From Ascochyta rabiei (Eukaryota; Ascomycota; Dothideomycetes; Pleosporales; Didymellaceae), in contig NC_082409.1 of assembly GCF_004011695.2 (NCBI RefSeq), forward strand, positions 124,001-188,000: a stretch of 64,000 bases of DNA, read 5' to 3'. The position numbers and the translations under genes are program-made. This document shows positions 33,532 through 44,198 of the stretch, piece by piece. The notes beneath the pieces are model-generated. The model saw only the letters and a program-made list of their open reading frames with translations, was not told the DNA's origin and did not search any database. Numbering within the stretch: the stretch's first letter is position 1; each line of letters opens with the position of its first letter.

Positions 33532-35133
33532 CTAGTAAACGAGGATCTGGTATGTTTGTACCCGCACTCCGCTGCAGTTTTCGTCGTATAACATCTCGAA
33601 TCTGCTGGTCACCCCAGGGGACATTACATCAAACCCGGCAGTTGTCGTAGTTGCATATTTACGATAGAGGGCTGCCACCAAGGTGGTCATCTCGGCCATC
33701 GCCAAACTGCAAAATATGAGCCTCTCCGGGCGCATTTTGGCCTCGAACGCAAGTACTTACTTCAGTCCAATACACATGCGGCCCCCACTCGAGAAAGCCC
33801 AGAACCATCTGTTCATTTCGGCGATGTTCTCGCAGGGGTCGAGCCACCGGTCTGGGTTGAATTTGAGCGGCTCCGCGAATACCTCGCTGTTTCTGTGTAG
33901 TGAGTATGGTGAAACCGAGACGACTGTCCTTGCTGGAATCGTGTATCCCTCGATTACCGTTGGTATTTGTGAAGTACGAGGTTCCGAGGCTGGCAAGGGA
34001 GAAAACAGCCGGAGTGTCTCCTTGATAACTGCATTGACAAAGGGTAGTTTGTCGGCGACTTCCACATTTGGAATGCCTTCAGCATTCAAGCTGTCATTCG
34101 ACAACGCTCTTACTTCGTTCCTGAGTTTTTCCTGGATTCCGCGATGCTCGGGGCGGGAAAGCGACCAGATCAGAAACATAAGTGTGTCGCTTGTGGTATC
34201 GATGCCGGCAAGAAGGTGATCCGCACACTCCGCTGCGATATCAACATCGTCTAGTTTGCCGCCCTTCTTCGTATAGTGATGTTCCCACAATTTTGCAATC
34301 AACGCAAAGTCCTTGCCTTCGATTTCAGTACTAGCACTAGCGTAAGTCTGACATGCCGTCATAGCATGCGCCCTAGCTCCCGTGTATGTCGTCGGTGTTT
34401 GCATTGGGAGGAAACCACGAAGCATATGACTAAAGAAACCTGTTTGAGAATACAACCAGCCAGTAAATCGTGGCATGTGGACGACGAACCAGGTGTATTT
34501 ACGGCGTGCAGGGTCCACGATGTCGTTGATTAGAGCGCGGTGGTCTCGGCTGCCTTCGAGAGAAAAGGTCTTACCCGACTTGCCATAAAGGAACTCGGTG
34601 ATAGTTTCCATAGAGAAGTAGTGTAAAGACGAGAAGATTTCGCTGGCTTGCTCGCGCTCGATCAATTCCAGGTACAGTCGTACGTTTTTCTCAATTATAG
34701 TCGCATTTTTGCCTTTCAGCATCATGGATTTTGCGTAAGCGTGCGCAAACATCTTTTTGCGCGCAGCGTGCTCCCGTGTGCCGGCGAAAGTAAACATGTT
34801 TTTCCTTCCGTACACTTCAAACATGCGGTAGAATTCGGTGCGTTCGAAGCTACTGCCAGCGCCGTAGATAGTTTTTAATGCGGATGTACTCTTGAAGGAA
34901 ACTTCTCGAGGACCAATTCGTACGGCGGGGCCATACCTCTCGTGAAAGGCATGTAGGGTGCGCGTGCGAGTGCCTTTGTAATCCTCGTATGCGAGCCGCC
35001 ACTTAGTGAGGGCAAAAAGCTTGGGGCCTGGTATCCGTGAAAGTGGACTTAAAACAAGAAGAGAGAGTAATTGATATATCAAGAATGCCGTAGCCGCTGC
35101 GGCGGTCGTGACAATGACCACCGGTAAGGTCAT
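33532..35133 (-). CDS. Cytochrome P450 monooxygenase
   Basis: There are two exons (about 33761-35133 and 33532-33706) with a 54-nt intron (donor GTAAGT, acceptor TTGCAG). The start is the ATG that begins MTLPVVIV, because the open frame upstream lacks ATG. The product is about 515 residues, normal for the family. An N-terminal membrane anchor and IPGPK hinge are followed by the I-helix AGIDTTS, ExxR as KETLR, FNPDRWLD, and the heme loop FSSGGRMCIG, which the splice completes to CIGLNLAMAEM. It should be an ER-bound heme-thiolate monooxygenase of the fungal group-E type. The substrate cannot be told. Proximity to the methyltransferase suggests tailoring of a secondary metabolite. Confidence 0.93.
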
Positions 35134-35621
35134 ATTTGAATTGCAATGGGCGATCCGCTCAGTCAACGAAAAGGAAGCAATCTTGTATGATAATCGTCGA
35201 TTCTTCCCTTGATGAATTTATATTCTAGAAGGACGAACCTCAAGTAAATGAACAGTAGGAGTTTCGATTTGCAATACCCCGCAGCCTGATTGACAGTCTT
35301 GGCGAGATAAGGGTTGCCGTGCCGAACTAGGAGCGACAAGCTCCTTAGCTTGGGTGCCGATAAGTGGCGCGTACCGGCAATTCAATGATTGCCGACATTT
35401 ACACCCATACAGTCACCTACCCAGGTAGAAGAGAGAAAAGCCCTCTGTGGAACGAATGTGTAGAGAAAATCCTCGCGTTTTAGGTTGGATATTCAATGCT
35501 AATATTTATTTACAGATACAGAGTCTTAAATAGAAATATTAGGTATTTGTGAAGATTTGAAATAATAGGCTTGATCTTTATGTACTCCGAAATGGCAGAG
35601 AGAAGCATGATGAAGAGCTTG
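35134..35621. other. Intergenic between P450 and CBM-like gene
   Basis: It holds the P450 promoter and the downstream region of the next gene. Nothing specific was recognised. Confidence 0.4.
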
Positions 35622-37471
35622 TTAGATTGATCTTAAGTTGAGATCGTCAAGGAAAATATAGCTGTAGGAATTGAGTTGATTTCCGGAGGTTGTGCATTCG
35701 TATCGGAACGATAGAGCTTCCTGATGCGAAGAGGGAATCACGGGATTTGTGGTGATTGGGCCTTTCCAATTGTAAGGCCTTGGGTCATCGTTGGAAGTAA
35801 GGACCTTGGTGTAGATATTCACGTCGCCTAAAGCCACAGAAAGAGTGCAGCTGGAGCTTGGATCTATTGAGTGAAGATCGTAGTAGAATGTAAGGGAATA
35901 GGCTTTGCTTGTGTCGAAAGCTGTAAGCGATTGCGACATCACTGGCGTGGGATTGTTGAAGCTGCCAGCATACTGCAAGATTCTATTGGTTCCTGTCAGC
36001 CTGATATACTAGAGTTTGATGTGATGGCACTCACGCGTAGGCTGATCCGCCGTGGGCAGCCGGCTGGTACTTGACGGGATAGACGCGACCACCACCTGTG
36101 CCCGACCAATTGGTTATCGAAGTGCTAGGTCCAGAATTTGAAACGGTCTCAAATCCTGGGTTCAACAACACATTGACACCTTCAGGAAATGGGGCAAATG
36201 TTGGAGACGGTGTTGCTGATGAAGTTGAGGAGACCAAGGTAGTGCTCGGCAGAACAGAAGAGACACTAGTCGAGCTACTGACAATGACGCTTGATGATGA
36301 CGAAGGACTGGAAATGACACCAGTGCTAGGGCTAGTGATCTCGTAAGAGCCAGCGTTGATTACCTCGTACTTGTCTTCGCCGTAATAATAGCCAGTGTTT
36401 GTGGCGTAGCTGGAATCCCAGGAGCGTGTGTAAAAGGCGCAGTAGGTTCCAAGAGGGACCCCATTCTGAGTAAGGATGTACGTGGTGAAGAAGTTGCAAG
36501 GCTTGTACTTGCCATCAGAGTCAGGATGGGCCATGTCGTATGCTGTCTGGGATTCACACGCAGCAGCACAGAGAGCAGGGTCGAATGGGTTATCGTTGAA
36601 AAGGCGCATGCCGCTGTAGGTATCGTAGCCATTGTCAAGAGGCGCGTTGATGGTTGCTGGGAGGCTTGTCGGGGCCTTGAAGTCCATTACTGTGGGAAGA
36701 CCCTTGTTGGACTTGCTGTAACCGTTACTACCAGCAATCACGACTTGGAAGTCTTGACGCCACTGGCCCATGTTGGTGGCAGCCTTGAGTGCGACAGGGT
36801 ACCCATAGAGAGAGCATTTGATGTTGGTAGTGGAAGGAGGGTCGGGGCAATTGGGCCCAGGCTCAAGAGATGGGTCGCGTTCAAAGAAGATGTTGAATCC
36901 AAGGCAGTACTTCTCGCTGTCGCAGGCATCCGCACAGCCCTGAACATCATAAGTCTGGTAAGTCTTATAGGTCAAATAGCCAATCTGCTGGGAGCTTCCG
37001 CTCTGATCCATGAACGACTGCTGGTAACCGGACGGAGTGCCAGCAGTACGAGCGATCCTACTCAACTCGGTAGCTGAGGAGAATGCCGCGGCATTATCAG
37101 GCGAGACAGAAGGGCCATTACTTGGGAATGTCAGTCAGAATGACAGACACAGTTCGCGAAGCTTCTTACCCAAGAGGCTGTAAATCACACGCGTTACGCT
37201 TCCTCATCGTTGCATTACGATCCTCGATGATTGCCTCGATGGTTACGTCGTATACGCCACGCTTCTCAATGGCCCCCTCGCTCTTAACGATAGCGGCAAC
37301 AGCAGAAGCAGCGGCAGCGGGGTTGTATGAAATCGCAGCAGGCTTCGTCTCCTCTATTTTGGGTCCCAAGATTGTGGGAGTGGGGACAGCCAGGGCAGCA
37401 TCAATGTTGATCTTCTGGGGAAGGGCGGCAGTAAGGCCAAGAAGGCCGGAGGCGGCGATGGAGTAACGCAT
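35622..37471 (-). CDS. Secreted protein with C-terminal CBM/galactose-binding-like domain
   Basis: There are three exons (37170... to 37471, 36035-37120, 35622-36000); 302 + 1086 + 379 nt gives 588 residues. Residues 1-15 are a signal peptide. KR (70-71) and RKR (90-92) are likely Kex2 sites. The central region holds a Cys-rich fungal module (CDLQPLG, YDVQGCADACDSEKYCLGFNI, FFERDP, CSLYG), recurring again around AACESQ and YCAFYTRSW. A Ser/Thr-rich linker (SSPSSSSSVIVSSS) leads to a jelly-roll segment starting NVLLNPGFE and ending FLDDLNLRSI, typical of CBM_4_9-like carbohydrate binding. It is likely a cell-wall or extracellular glycan-binding protein. Intron 1 is 49 nt. Intron 2 (36001-36034) is only 34 nt, but both sites are canonical and the frame requires it. 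Confidence 0.85.
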
Positions 37472-39735
37472 TTCGAAGTGGTCGACCCTGGAAGTCTATG
37501 GATGTGGAAAACAAGTTGCTGTGATCACTTTTCCACGGCGGTGATGAGATTCATATACCTGCTCTCCTACCTTCGTCCCGGTCTAGATGCGAGATGGCAT
37601 CGCTATGCCCAAGTGGTTTTTACAGGTCTAGGCTGTCGGTGTTGGCGACACCTAACCCGAACGAGATCAGAGGCATCTCAGGAGCCATGCTGAGTATGGC
37701 CAAAATTCGCGATTTGTTTGCCATGGCAGCTGAGAGCACACTCCATCCAGCTGAGAGCAGGAGCTAAGAATGCGTAACTGTTAGTCTCGAGACGCGGGGA
37801 TAGCGACGGCAGAGCGACAAAACTAAATGGAGACCCGTATTTCGGAGCCAGCTATTATCGTTGCAGCATAGTTAGCCTTGGTGGGAAAAGTGCTGTCCAA
37901 GAAGAGTTAACGATGTCTGTGCTGGGGATAGACAGCATGTAGTCCGAGCGGAAGCGGATCTTCACCATACACGTGGACCTGACATTTTTGAAAGAAGTCA
38001 TTTCCCATCAGCCCTACTTGGGTCCTGTGGCTTGCTTTGCCAAAGGTGCAATCTTCACTAGTGTTTACCCTATTCAAAATAGTCCTCGACCGGTCCAGCG
38101 TGAAGCGATGATTCGCTTTGACGTCTTTTCGTCGTGTCTCTTGGAAGAGAAGCGTGTGCTCCATCTCTGGCGTGGGTGGAGCTCAACTTGTGCACGGCAT
38201 CAGTTTTGGGGAAGAGGACGGGCGTTGTAGGTTGTTCGTTGTGATGGCAGGGGTTGAAGAAGAGTGCAAAGTTAAAGTTGCCAGACACCACTAACACGCG
38301 TACGCACGAGCCGGTCAAGCCATGTGGCTGGCTGCGACTGCCTTTACCGGTACTGGCGCCGGTTAGCTCCGCACCTTGCACTCACTCGCTCTCGCGCACG
38401 CCGCTTCACCGGAGCCGTGGCTGCACAATCACTAGGTATGGTCTCCGGCGAAAGGAGAGTCCCACGGCCAGAGCGGTAGGTCTTGTGCAGAATTGTGCAG
38501 AATCCCCTACCGTATCCATGTTTATAACGATCGCGCACAGATGCTGTTGCAGATACTAACAAAGAGAGAACATGTCCGCTAATGGGTGTAAAGCCAGGGA
38601 AACCTCAAAAGTCAGACTTGCCAAGCCTCTGCTCTTCCTCCACATTGCACTGGCCATGGGACTCGGCTTTCGCTGGAGACCACGGTCAGTACTTCTTTAG
38701 TCTTTAGATCTACTCCGTATTGTGAGTCAGGTGAGCGGCTTTCCAGTGGTGCGCTAAAATCGCGCTTGTGAAGAATCAATCTAGACCAGGCACTGCAAGG
38801 CTGGATGCCCAGCTCCCACGTTGCAAGCACTGCATTGCAATACCTACCTACCCACCTACCTACCTACCTACCCAAACAGCAGGACTCCTGGTGCCGAGTA
38901 CGCACACGTCCAACACACGCGGCAATCCGTTGGTGATTCTGCTCAGTCGGTAATTTGTTGGTTGCAGTGCTGCCGTTGTTGAGGCTGGCGCAAGCCATCA
39001 ACGAGGCTCCCGCGCTTTTCGCGTGTTAGCCTGCTCGAGCTGGAGTGTCGCTACCGCCGCAGACCAGCTCACTTCCAAGCCAGGGGTTGTACGAATTGAT
39101 TCTGCTCTACCAATCAGATCATCCCTTCCGAAAGTCGGTGCATATCTCTCTCAGGTCCTAAGCTTATTCAATGCGTTCGTTCCATGGACTTGATTTTGAC
39201 ATCCCACCCACTGATCTCTTTTGCTTCCAGCCTCTCGACGTTGACAGTTCGTTCTGAGGACGAAGAGAAATCGCAATAGAGCAAGCATATCGGCGGAGGT
39301 CTCGGCGCCAGTCATTGTTCTGGTAGGGTAGGTGTCAATGTGAATTTGCAGACACGCCGGTTGCATGCCATGTGGATTACCTAGTTCAACGAGAAAAGGT
39401 CCGTCTAGAGCGGTAAAACGTGCAGCACGTAGCTGACGCAGCGCAGGCACCGCGTTGCTATAAGACCAAGCTTGAGGCCGTCGTCGTTTAGAAGGAACAC
39501 AAGCATGTAGCTTTCCTTCACCTAATCAGCTACACTTCTTTACAGGGGATGTCATTTAACGTCTAATATTTATCTGAATCTTCAGCTGTGGTACCATCAT
39601 GCTGATGTACGGTCCTTGCAATCATTCAGTTGTGTCCGTCTCGTTCCTTCCTCGGTCATTTGCGGCTCCTTAACAATAGGCGGAAGGCTCGGACGTTTTT
39701 CATGATCAGCAAAACCAAAGTAGTGAACATCGGAG
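37472..39735. other. Intergenic
   Basis: No gene recognised in about 2.3 kb. A (CCTA)n microsatellite lies at 38841-38874. Confidence 0.4.
38841..38874. repeat. (CCTA)n microsatellite
   Basis: Roughly eight tetranucleotide units with one CCCA variant at each of two positions. Confidence 0.9.
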
Positions 39736-39743
39736 TATAAAAA
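39736..39743 (+). promoter_or_regulatory. TATA box of the G1 peptidase gene
   Basis: TATAAAAA lies about 140 bp upstream of the ATG at 39877, leaving room for a 5' leader of roughly 100 nt. Confidence 0.5.
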
Positions 39744-39876
39744 CTGGACGCAGGTCATTCACTACTAAGCCGTGAGTTCCAAGTTCTCAAATTATTCCTC
39801 CGTCTGATTTCAACGAGAACCCTTCTGGAAGAACCTTCATCTCCTACGCGAACCTCCGACCCCCTCCACTCACGCA

Positions 39877-40758
39877 ATGAGAGCTGGAATCCTCAGCAGC
39901 TTGATATGCCTAGTCAGCCTGTCAACGGCGAAGGCAAACAACCTCATTCCGAAAAGCTTCCATCGTCATCAGCAGCAGTCTGGACCCGAACGCCGAGATG
40001 TGACGCAGAGATTGAGCTACCTATGGAGCGGAGGCGAGGTCTACGGATCCCGCATGGCGTCTGTCTCCGCTGAAATGATCATTCCGAATATCACTTTCCC
40101 GCATGGATACAATGCTTCCGCAACGTACAGCTCCTCAGTTTGGGTCGGCATCGGTGGAGACCAAAATATGTGTGACAATCCAGAGCGAGTCAACAATGGA
40201 GGACTTATTCAGGGAGGCTTCTACTACATGTACGACCCGCAGGGCGATCACGGTGTTTTTGCTTTCTACGAATGGTTTCCACTGGATCCGGTATTCTTGG
40301 ATGACACCCATGGCATTCTAACAGACATTGGCGATCACGTGCGTATGTCTGTGTCGCAGAAAAACAACATAACTGGCACCTATACTTGGGAGAACTTCAC
40401 CAAGAACAAAAAGTAAGTGTGCTCAAGGGCATTGCCACGCTTGAACCTTTGATCTGATCTTAACAGGTTTTCAATTGATCTGAAGGCTCCAGTCAACGGA
40501 ACGCTCTGCACGAATCACGCAGAATGGATTGTGGAAAGCTTTTTAACGCAAAGCGATCCTTTTCTGTTCCCCGATTTTGGTCAGCTCACCTTCACAAAAG
40601 CCAAGGCAATCACAGAAAAAAACGAGGTGGCACCGCTATCAAATGGCAAACTCATAACAGCTCAGCCTGTCCTGCACGGACACAACCTGACGAAATGCAA
40701 CTTCATACAGCCAGACGGCGTAACTTGCAAGTGGAATGGATTTGAAACCCGAACATAA
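39877..40758 (+). CDS. Secreted G1 family glutamic endopeptidase (eqolisin)
   Basis: Exons are 39877-40412 and 40467-40758 with a 54-nt intron (GTAAGT...TTAACAG); 828 nt gives 275 residues. Residues 1-20 form a signal peptide and a propeptide probably ends near RR39-40. The mature part shows WSGGEVYG, SVWVGIGGDQ, LIQGGFYY with the catalytic-Gln candidate Gln112, FYEWFPLDP, and NHAEWIVE with the catalytic-Glu candidate Glu198. This Gln/Glu dyad defines the pepstatin-insensitive acid endopeptidases of ascomycetes. Length and order match the family. Several NIT/NAS/NFT/NGT sequons suggest glycosylation. It would degrade protein outside the cell at low pH. Confidence 0.92.
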
Positions 40759-42298
40759 AAGCAAAGCTATGTTCTCTCTTAAGTGTAGCATTGGAGCATA
40801 GACAGCAAGGATTTGTAGCTTAGAGGTCTTCCGTTCGATCTAAGCAAACCACTTGTGTTATCCCTGCCAGTTTACTGCTAGACTAAGGCGACTTTGTTAC
40901 CACAAGGGAATGCAGAGCTGTCCCGTTCAACTATTATTACAGCTTGTTAGACCAAATCGAGGACAGTCAATCTCTAGAAAGGGTCATACTGTTGCTGTGA
41001 TGATCTGAGGAAACATTGCAAACAAAGACACCTAACCTACCAGCTTACTGGACCGAGAAGGATGCAGATCGGTGTAGAGCGCTCGGACAGCGAGAGAGCA
41101 TCAGGAGGAATGCAAGGATTTCGAGTGCATCTACAAGAGTCGTCACGCATAACAGATGGGCAGCCGGCGCGCGGAGCGCGGAACAGAACTAGTGACGGTC
41201 CGATACCTGAACAGACCCAACAACCAAGGTCATGGTGAATCTGTATCCTGGTTGTATCATGGGTTCCAGAACGGTTGTGATCAGGAACAGCATGACACTA
41301 CTTTTGTTTACTTGTCAACGAATGACGCGCCACAGCTGCTCTTCGCTGTTCAGGATGCATGCATAGCCCGGATATTTGCCCTTGTTAACGTCTCGCTTGC
41401 TAGGTAGGTGCGCACACGCTTTCTTCTACTCACAACGTCGCGCCTGATGACAAGGTGAAAGAGATGATTCAGAGTGAGGCTTGCAAGTCAAGAGCTACGA
41501 TGAGAAGGTTTGCATTGTAGTGTTGAAGAGCAGTGATGCATGGCTTAGATGTTGTTTGCCAATGCTGAGAAGAGTGCGTGCTTCCGTAACACCGACCCGT
41601 CGGCATGACATCAACGCAGGTACCTAGTTGCATTGCCGCTTTTCAAAAAGCCCAAGCGCTACGGCAAATAACAGTGGGAAAATCACGTCGAAGATCTACT
41701 GCCCCGTGATACAAGGGGGGTGCCTGAACGGAGCATGAATACGAGCTGCTTGCACTGGGCATCTAGTGATCTTTCACAAAGAGAAAACCCCAGCTGTAGC
41801 AAATCGTATTTCTGCTCCGTTCAGGCACCTCTCTTGTACTGCGTGGTCACGACCCACTCCTAAAAAGCGGTACACTAAGTAGACAACTTGATCTTGGGGC
41901 CAAATCTCGGTTGTGCTTTTGACGTTGCAGTGCTTGATTACTACAAGTGTTGCTTGTTCTCATTGTTGCGCACTTTGACTACGTGAATGCATGCGCTTAA
42001 TCGCGAAATCAAGATTTTTCACGTCATGACTGTTTATGTACGTAGGTACCTCATAATCTACAGCTTCTAACAATGCGCTGGGGGCTTAGCACAGCGGCAA
42101 TCACAGGCGCTTACAGCGTGGTAAACGCTCCTGAAGTCTTGAGATCCATTACTCCTCGCTTTCGCCTGCCGTTCGTGACAATTCGAGGTACAAATAGCGG
42201 TTGTCTAAGCATTGTTTTTCGCTCGCCCATCAACCTACCAAATCGAACACGACTTATCAAATACCATCCGTATCTTCTGATTCTTAACCTTTACAATC
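40759..42298. other. Intergenic with an inverted repeat
   Basis: No gene recognised. The only structure seen is the hairpin-forming inverted repeat at 41708-41840. Confidence 0.45.
41708..41840. repeat. Inverted repeat, 37-bp arms, 59-bp loop
   Basis: The left arm 41708-41744 and right arm 41804-41840 are near-complementary, sharing ggtgcctgaacggagca on opposite strands with about four mismatches. A transcript would fold into a long hairpin. No TIR-type transposon features or target duplication were seen. Confidence 0.85.
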
Positions 42299-42635
42299 AT
42301 GTCTGACTACAAGCCCACTAAGCATGGCGGTCTCAAACAGGACGGTACTCTTAATAAGCTGGTCAGTACCGGCGGGATGTTGCCTGTCCAAACCATACCG
42401 GCAAGATAGTGATACTGTCACAGGGTTCGCTCTTGGAAAGCAGGGTGGTCAAACAAGTGGTACTGAAGCCAGTGACAGCTCGTCAGGCGCTTTTGGTAAC
42501 AGCGGCGGCAGCGCTAAAGGCGGTGAATCCGGATGCCTCTGATACACACATCATCATGCTAATTATCCGACAGAGTTTGCACATGGCAAAGTTGACCCCC
42601 ATAAGGCTGGCCATAAAGGTGGCAATACGTCTTAG
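42299..42635 (+). CDS. Small con-10-like/KGG-repeat stress protein
   Basis: Three tiny exons give 75 residues: 42299-42365, 42424-42522 and 42574-42635 (67 + 99 + 62 = 228 nt). Exon 1 begins MSDYKPTKHGGLKQDGT, exon 2 carries FALGKQGGQTSGT and a Gly/Ser linker, and exon 3 gives EFAHGKVDPHKAGHKGGNTS. The repeated (A/E)xGKxGGxTSG motif belongs to the conidiation-specific con-10/KGG (stress-induced) family of hydrophilic small proteins made in spores and stress. The intron 2 boundaries (GTGAAT...CCGACAG, branch GCTAAT) are secure. The intron 1 donor at 42366 was chosen to keep frame and is less certain. It lies 231 bp from the convergent ethylene-forming-enzyme homologue. Confidence 0.75.
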
Positions 42636-42866
42636 GTTCTGCCAACTAAGCCTATCTTATGCAGGAGTACCACTATCTTACCCAACTATGCGAGCCGTTA
42701 TATAACAGGTGCACATGCTAGGTTTGAAATGAGATTTTGATATACAAAAAGGGTTTTTTGCTATAACCTGTTTGGCTTGTTCTAAATGTGGTAAACCCAA
42801 CTAAAGGGGGTAATCTATGGGTAAAGACAGATAGGTACCGTAATATTCAAGTAAAACGGACCGGCT

Positions 42867-44198
42867 TTAGTATTCGCGCAATTCTGGGCTCTCCAGCAAC
42901 TTCATCCGGTCTTCCGCACGCATCCTCTTTGCGGTCACTCTGTCCGGATAGTTGCGCATGAACATGTTGGTGAAATGAGCTCCATAGTGGACCGAGTCCT
43001 CGCTGGATTTCCCAAGTGGCCTTAGGACAGCGCCAAAGTTCGGCTCGTGGAAGTAGGCGAATGCAAAGCGCTCACGGGTATTCATTCCGACCTTGTGCGG
43101 TGTTGAAGGAAGTAGACCGTTGGTGATGAATTGCATCATGTCGCCTATAGCGGTTAGGTTTTGGCTTTCTCTGCGAACTTGACGTCTCTTACCTGGGAAA
43201 ACTGTGAACACACCCTCCTCCGGAGGAACGTACACCCAGCGGTCATCGTTTTCCGCCATGCCAGCGGTGCTCTTTTGCCAGTTCTGAAATTTCTCATCTT
43301 CATACGGAGGACGAATGAAGAGGCCGCCGACATCATCTTGAGCCGCTAGGACGAGAAGCCCATAATCAGTATGAGAGCCAATACCACGGCCCTTCATACC
43401 TTTGCCGTTTTCATCGCCGGTCTTGGGAAAGCGCAGGATGCGTAGGTGGTGCCAACCGTCACGAGTAAGCTCAGTGAACGTGTTCATGTCTGGCAGTCCA
43501 AGTCCCAATGCAATGAGCTGAAGCATGCGTTCACCGGATGATCCAAGGCTATCCATGTAGTTTTGCATTGTCGTCTGCATCGCGGAATTAGGCCATGGAC
43601 ATGGTCCGTGGCAGGGCCACTTGGCTCGCACACGCGGATCGGACTGGGGCAGATCTTTGGTGACGGTAAAGATCTCCGAGTAGTCTGCAATACCATCGGT
43701 CAGCTCTTCGCCAGAGGCAATGTAGCCCGCGAATGATTGGTCGTCGACGCATTTTGCTTTGGCGCTCGGAGGGAGAGAGAAGAATCTTTTGCTAGATTTG
43801 AAAGCCTCTTCAGCGACTCGTTTGTTTTGTTCATCCATCTTGATCTGGAGGATTCCATCGCTTTGCCATGTTCTGATCATGGCCTTGCCCAACTCAATAT
43901 CATCTAAGCTTCCCCTAACAACGAGCGGAAGCTTAAAAGTCTTCAGCTCGCCAATATGGGCTCTGTATCCAGGGGGTATAGTTTTGCCCCTCTTCTTCTT
44001 GATGGATAACTCAGTGCTAGTTGGAGTGAATGGGAGCCCTCCAAGATCGCGTGATGTGAAGGTTCCAGAATTAGGTTTGGATGATATGTGACGAACAGAC
44101 AAAACGAGAGAATTCGTCAGAATAGGGTTTGGGTAGAGGATGCGGCTACCGGGTAATCCCCGGGAGTTGAGGCGGTTTAAACTACGAGAAAGCATCAT
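42867..44198 (-). CDS. 2-oxoglutarate/Fe(II) dioxygenase homologous to ethylene-forming enzyme
   Basis: Exons 43193-44198 and 42867-43144 encode 427 residues. The first about 40 residues (MMLSRSLNRLNSRGLPGSR...SVRHISS) are basic, Ser/Arg-rich and free of acids, like a mitochondrial presequence. From about residue 84 the protein follows the bacterial ethylene-forming enzyme in order and motif: GELKTFKLP, GYIASGEELT, KWPCHGPCPWPN, TRDGWHH, RGIGSHTDYGLLVLAAQDDVG (split here as GIGSHTDYG and LAAQDDVGG), STPHKV and NTRERFAFAYFHEPNF. The Fe ligands are His276, Asp278 and His352, and Arg361 is the 2-oxoglutarate anchor. The bacterial enzyme makes ethylene from 2-oxoglutarate and also hydroxylates arginine. 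Whether this fungal form makes ethylene or is a paralogue cannot be read from sequence. The 48-nt intron (43145-43192) is in frame and stop-free. Confidence 0.88.
   Translation of the reverse strand: MMLSRSLNRLNSRGLPGSRILYPNPILTNSLVLSVRHISSKPNSGTFTSRDLGGLPFTPTSTELSIKKKRGKTIPPGYRAHIGELKTFKLPLVVRGSLDDIELGKAMIRTWQSDGILQIKMDEQNKRVAEEAFKSSKRFFSLPPSAKAKCVDDQSFAGYIASGEELTDGIADYSEIFTVTKDLPQSDPRVRAKWPCHGPCPWPNSAMQTTMQNYMDSLGSSGERMLQLIALGLGLPDMNTFTELTRDGWHHLRILRFPKTGDENGKGMKGRGIGSHTDYGLLVLAAQDDVGGLFIRPPYEDEKFQNWQKSTAGMAENDDRWVYVPPEEGVFTVFPGKRRQVRRESQNLTAIGDMMQFITNGLLPSTPHKVGMNTRERFAFAYFHEPNFGAVLRPLGKSSEDSVHYGAHFTNMFMRNYPDRVTAKRMRAEDRMKLLESPELREY

Noticed and set aside
33683..34219. 178-codon plus-strand frame
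   Set aside because: Antisense shadow of the P450.
36526..37077. 183-codon plus-strand frame
   Set aside because: Antisense shadow of the CBM-like gene.
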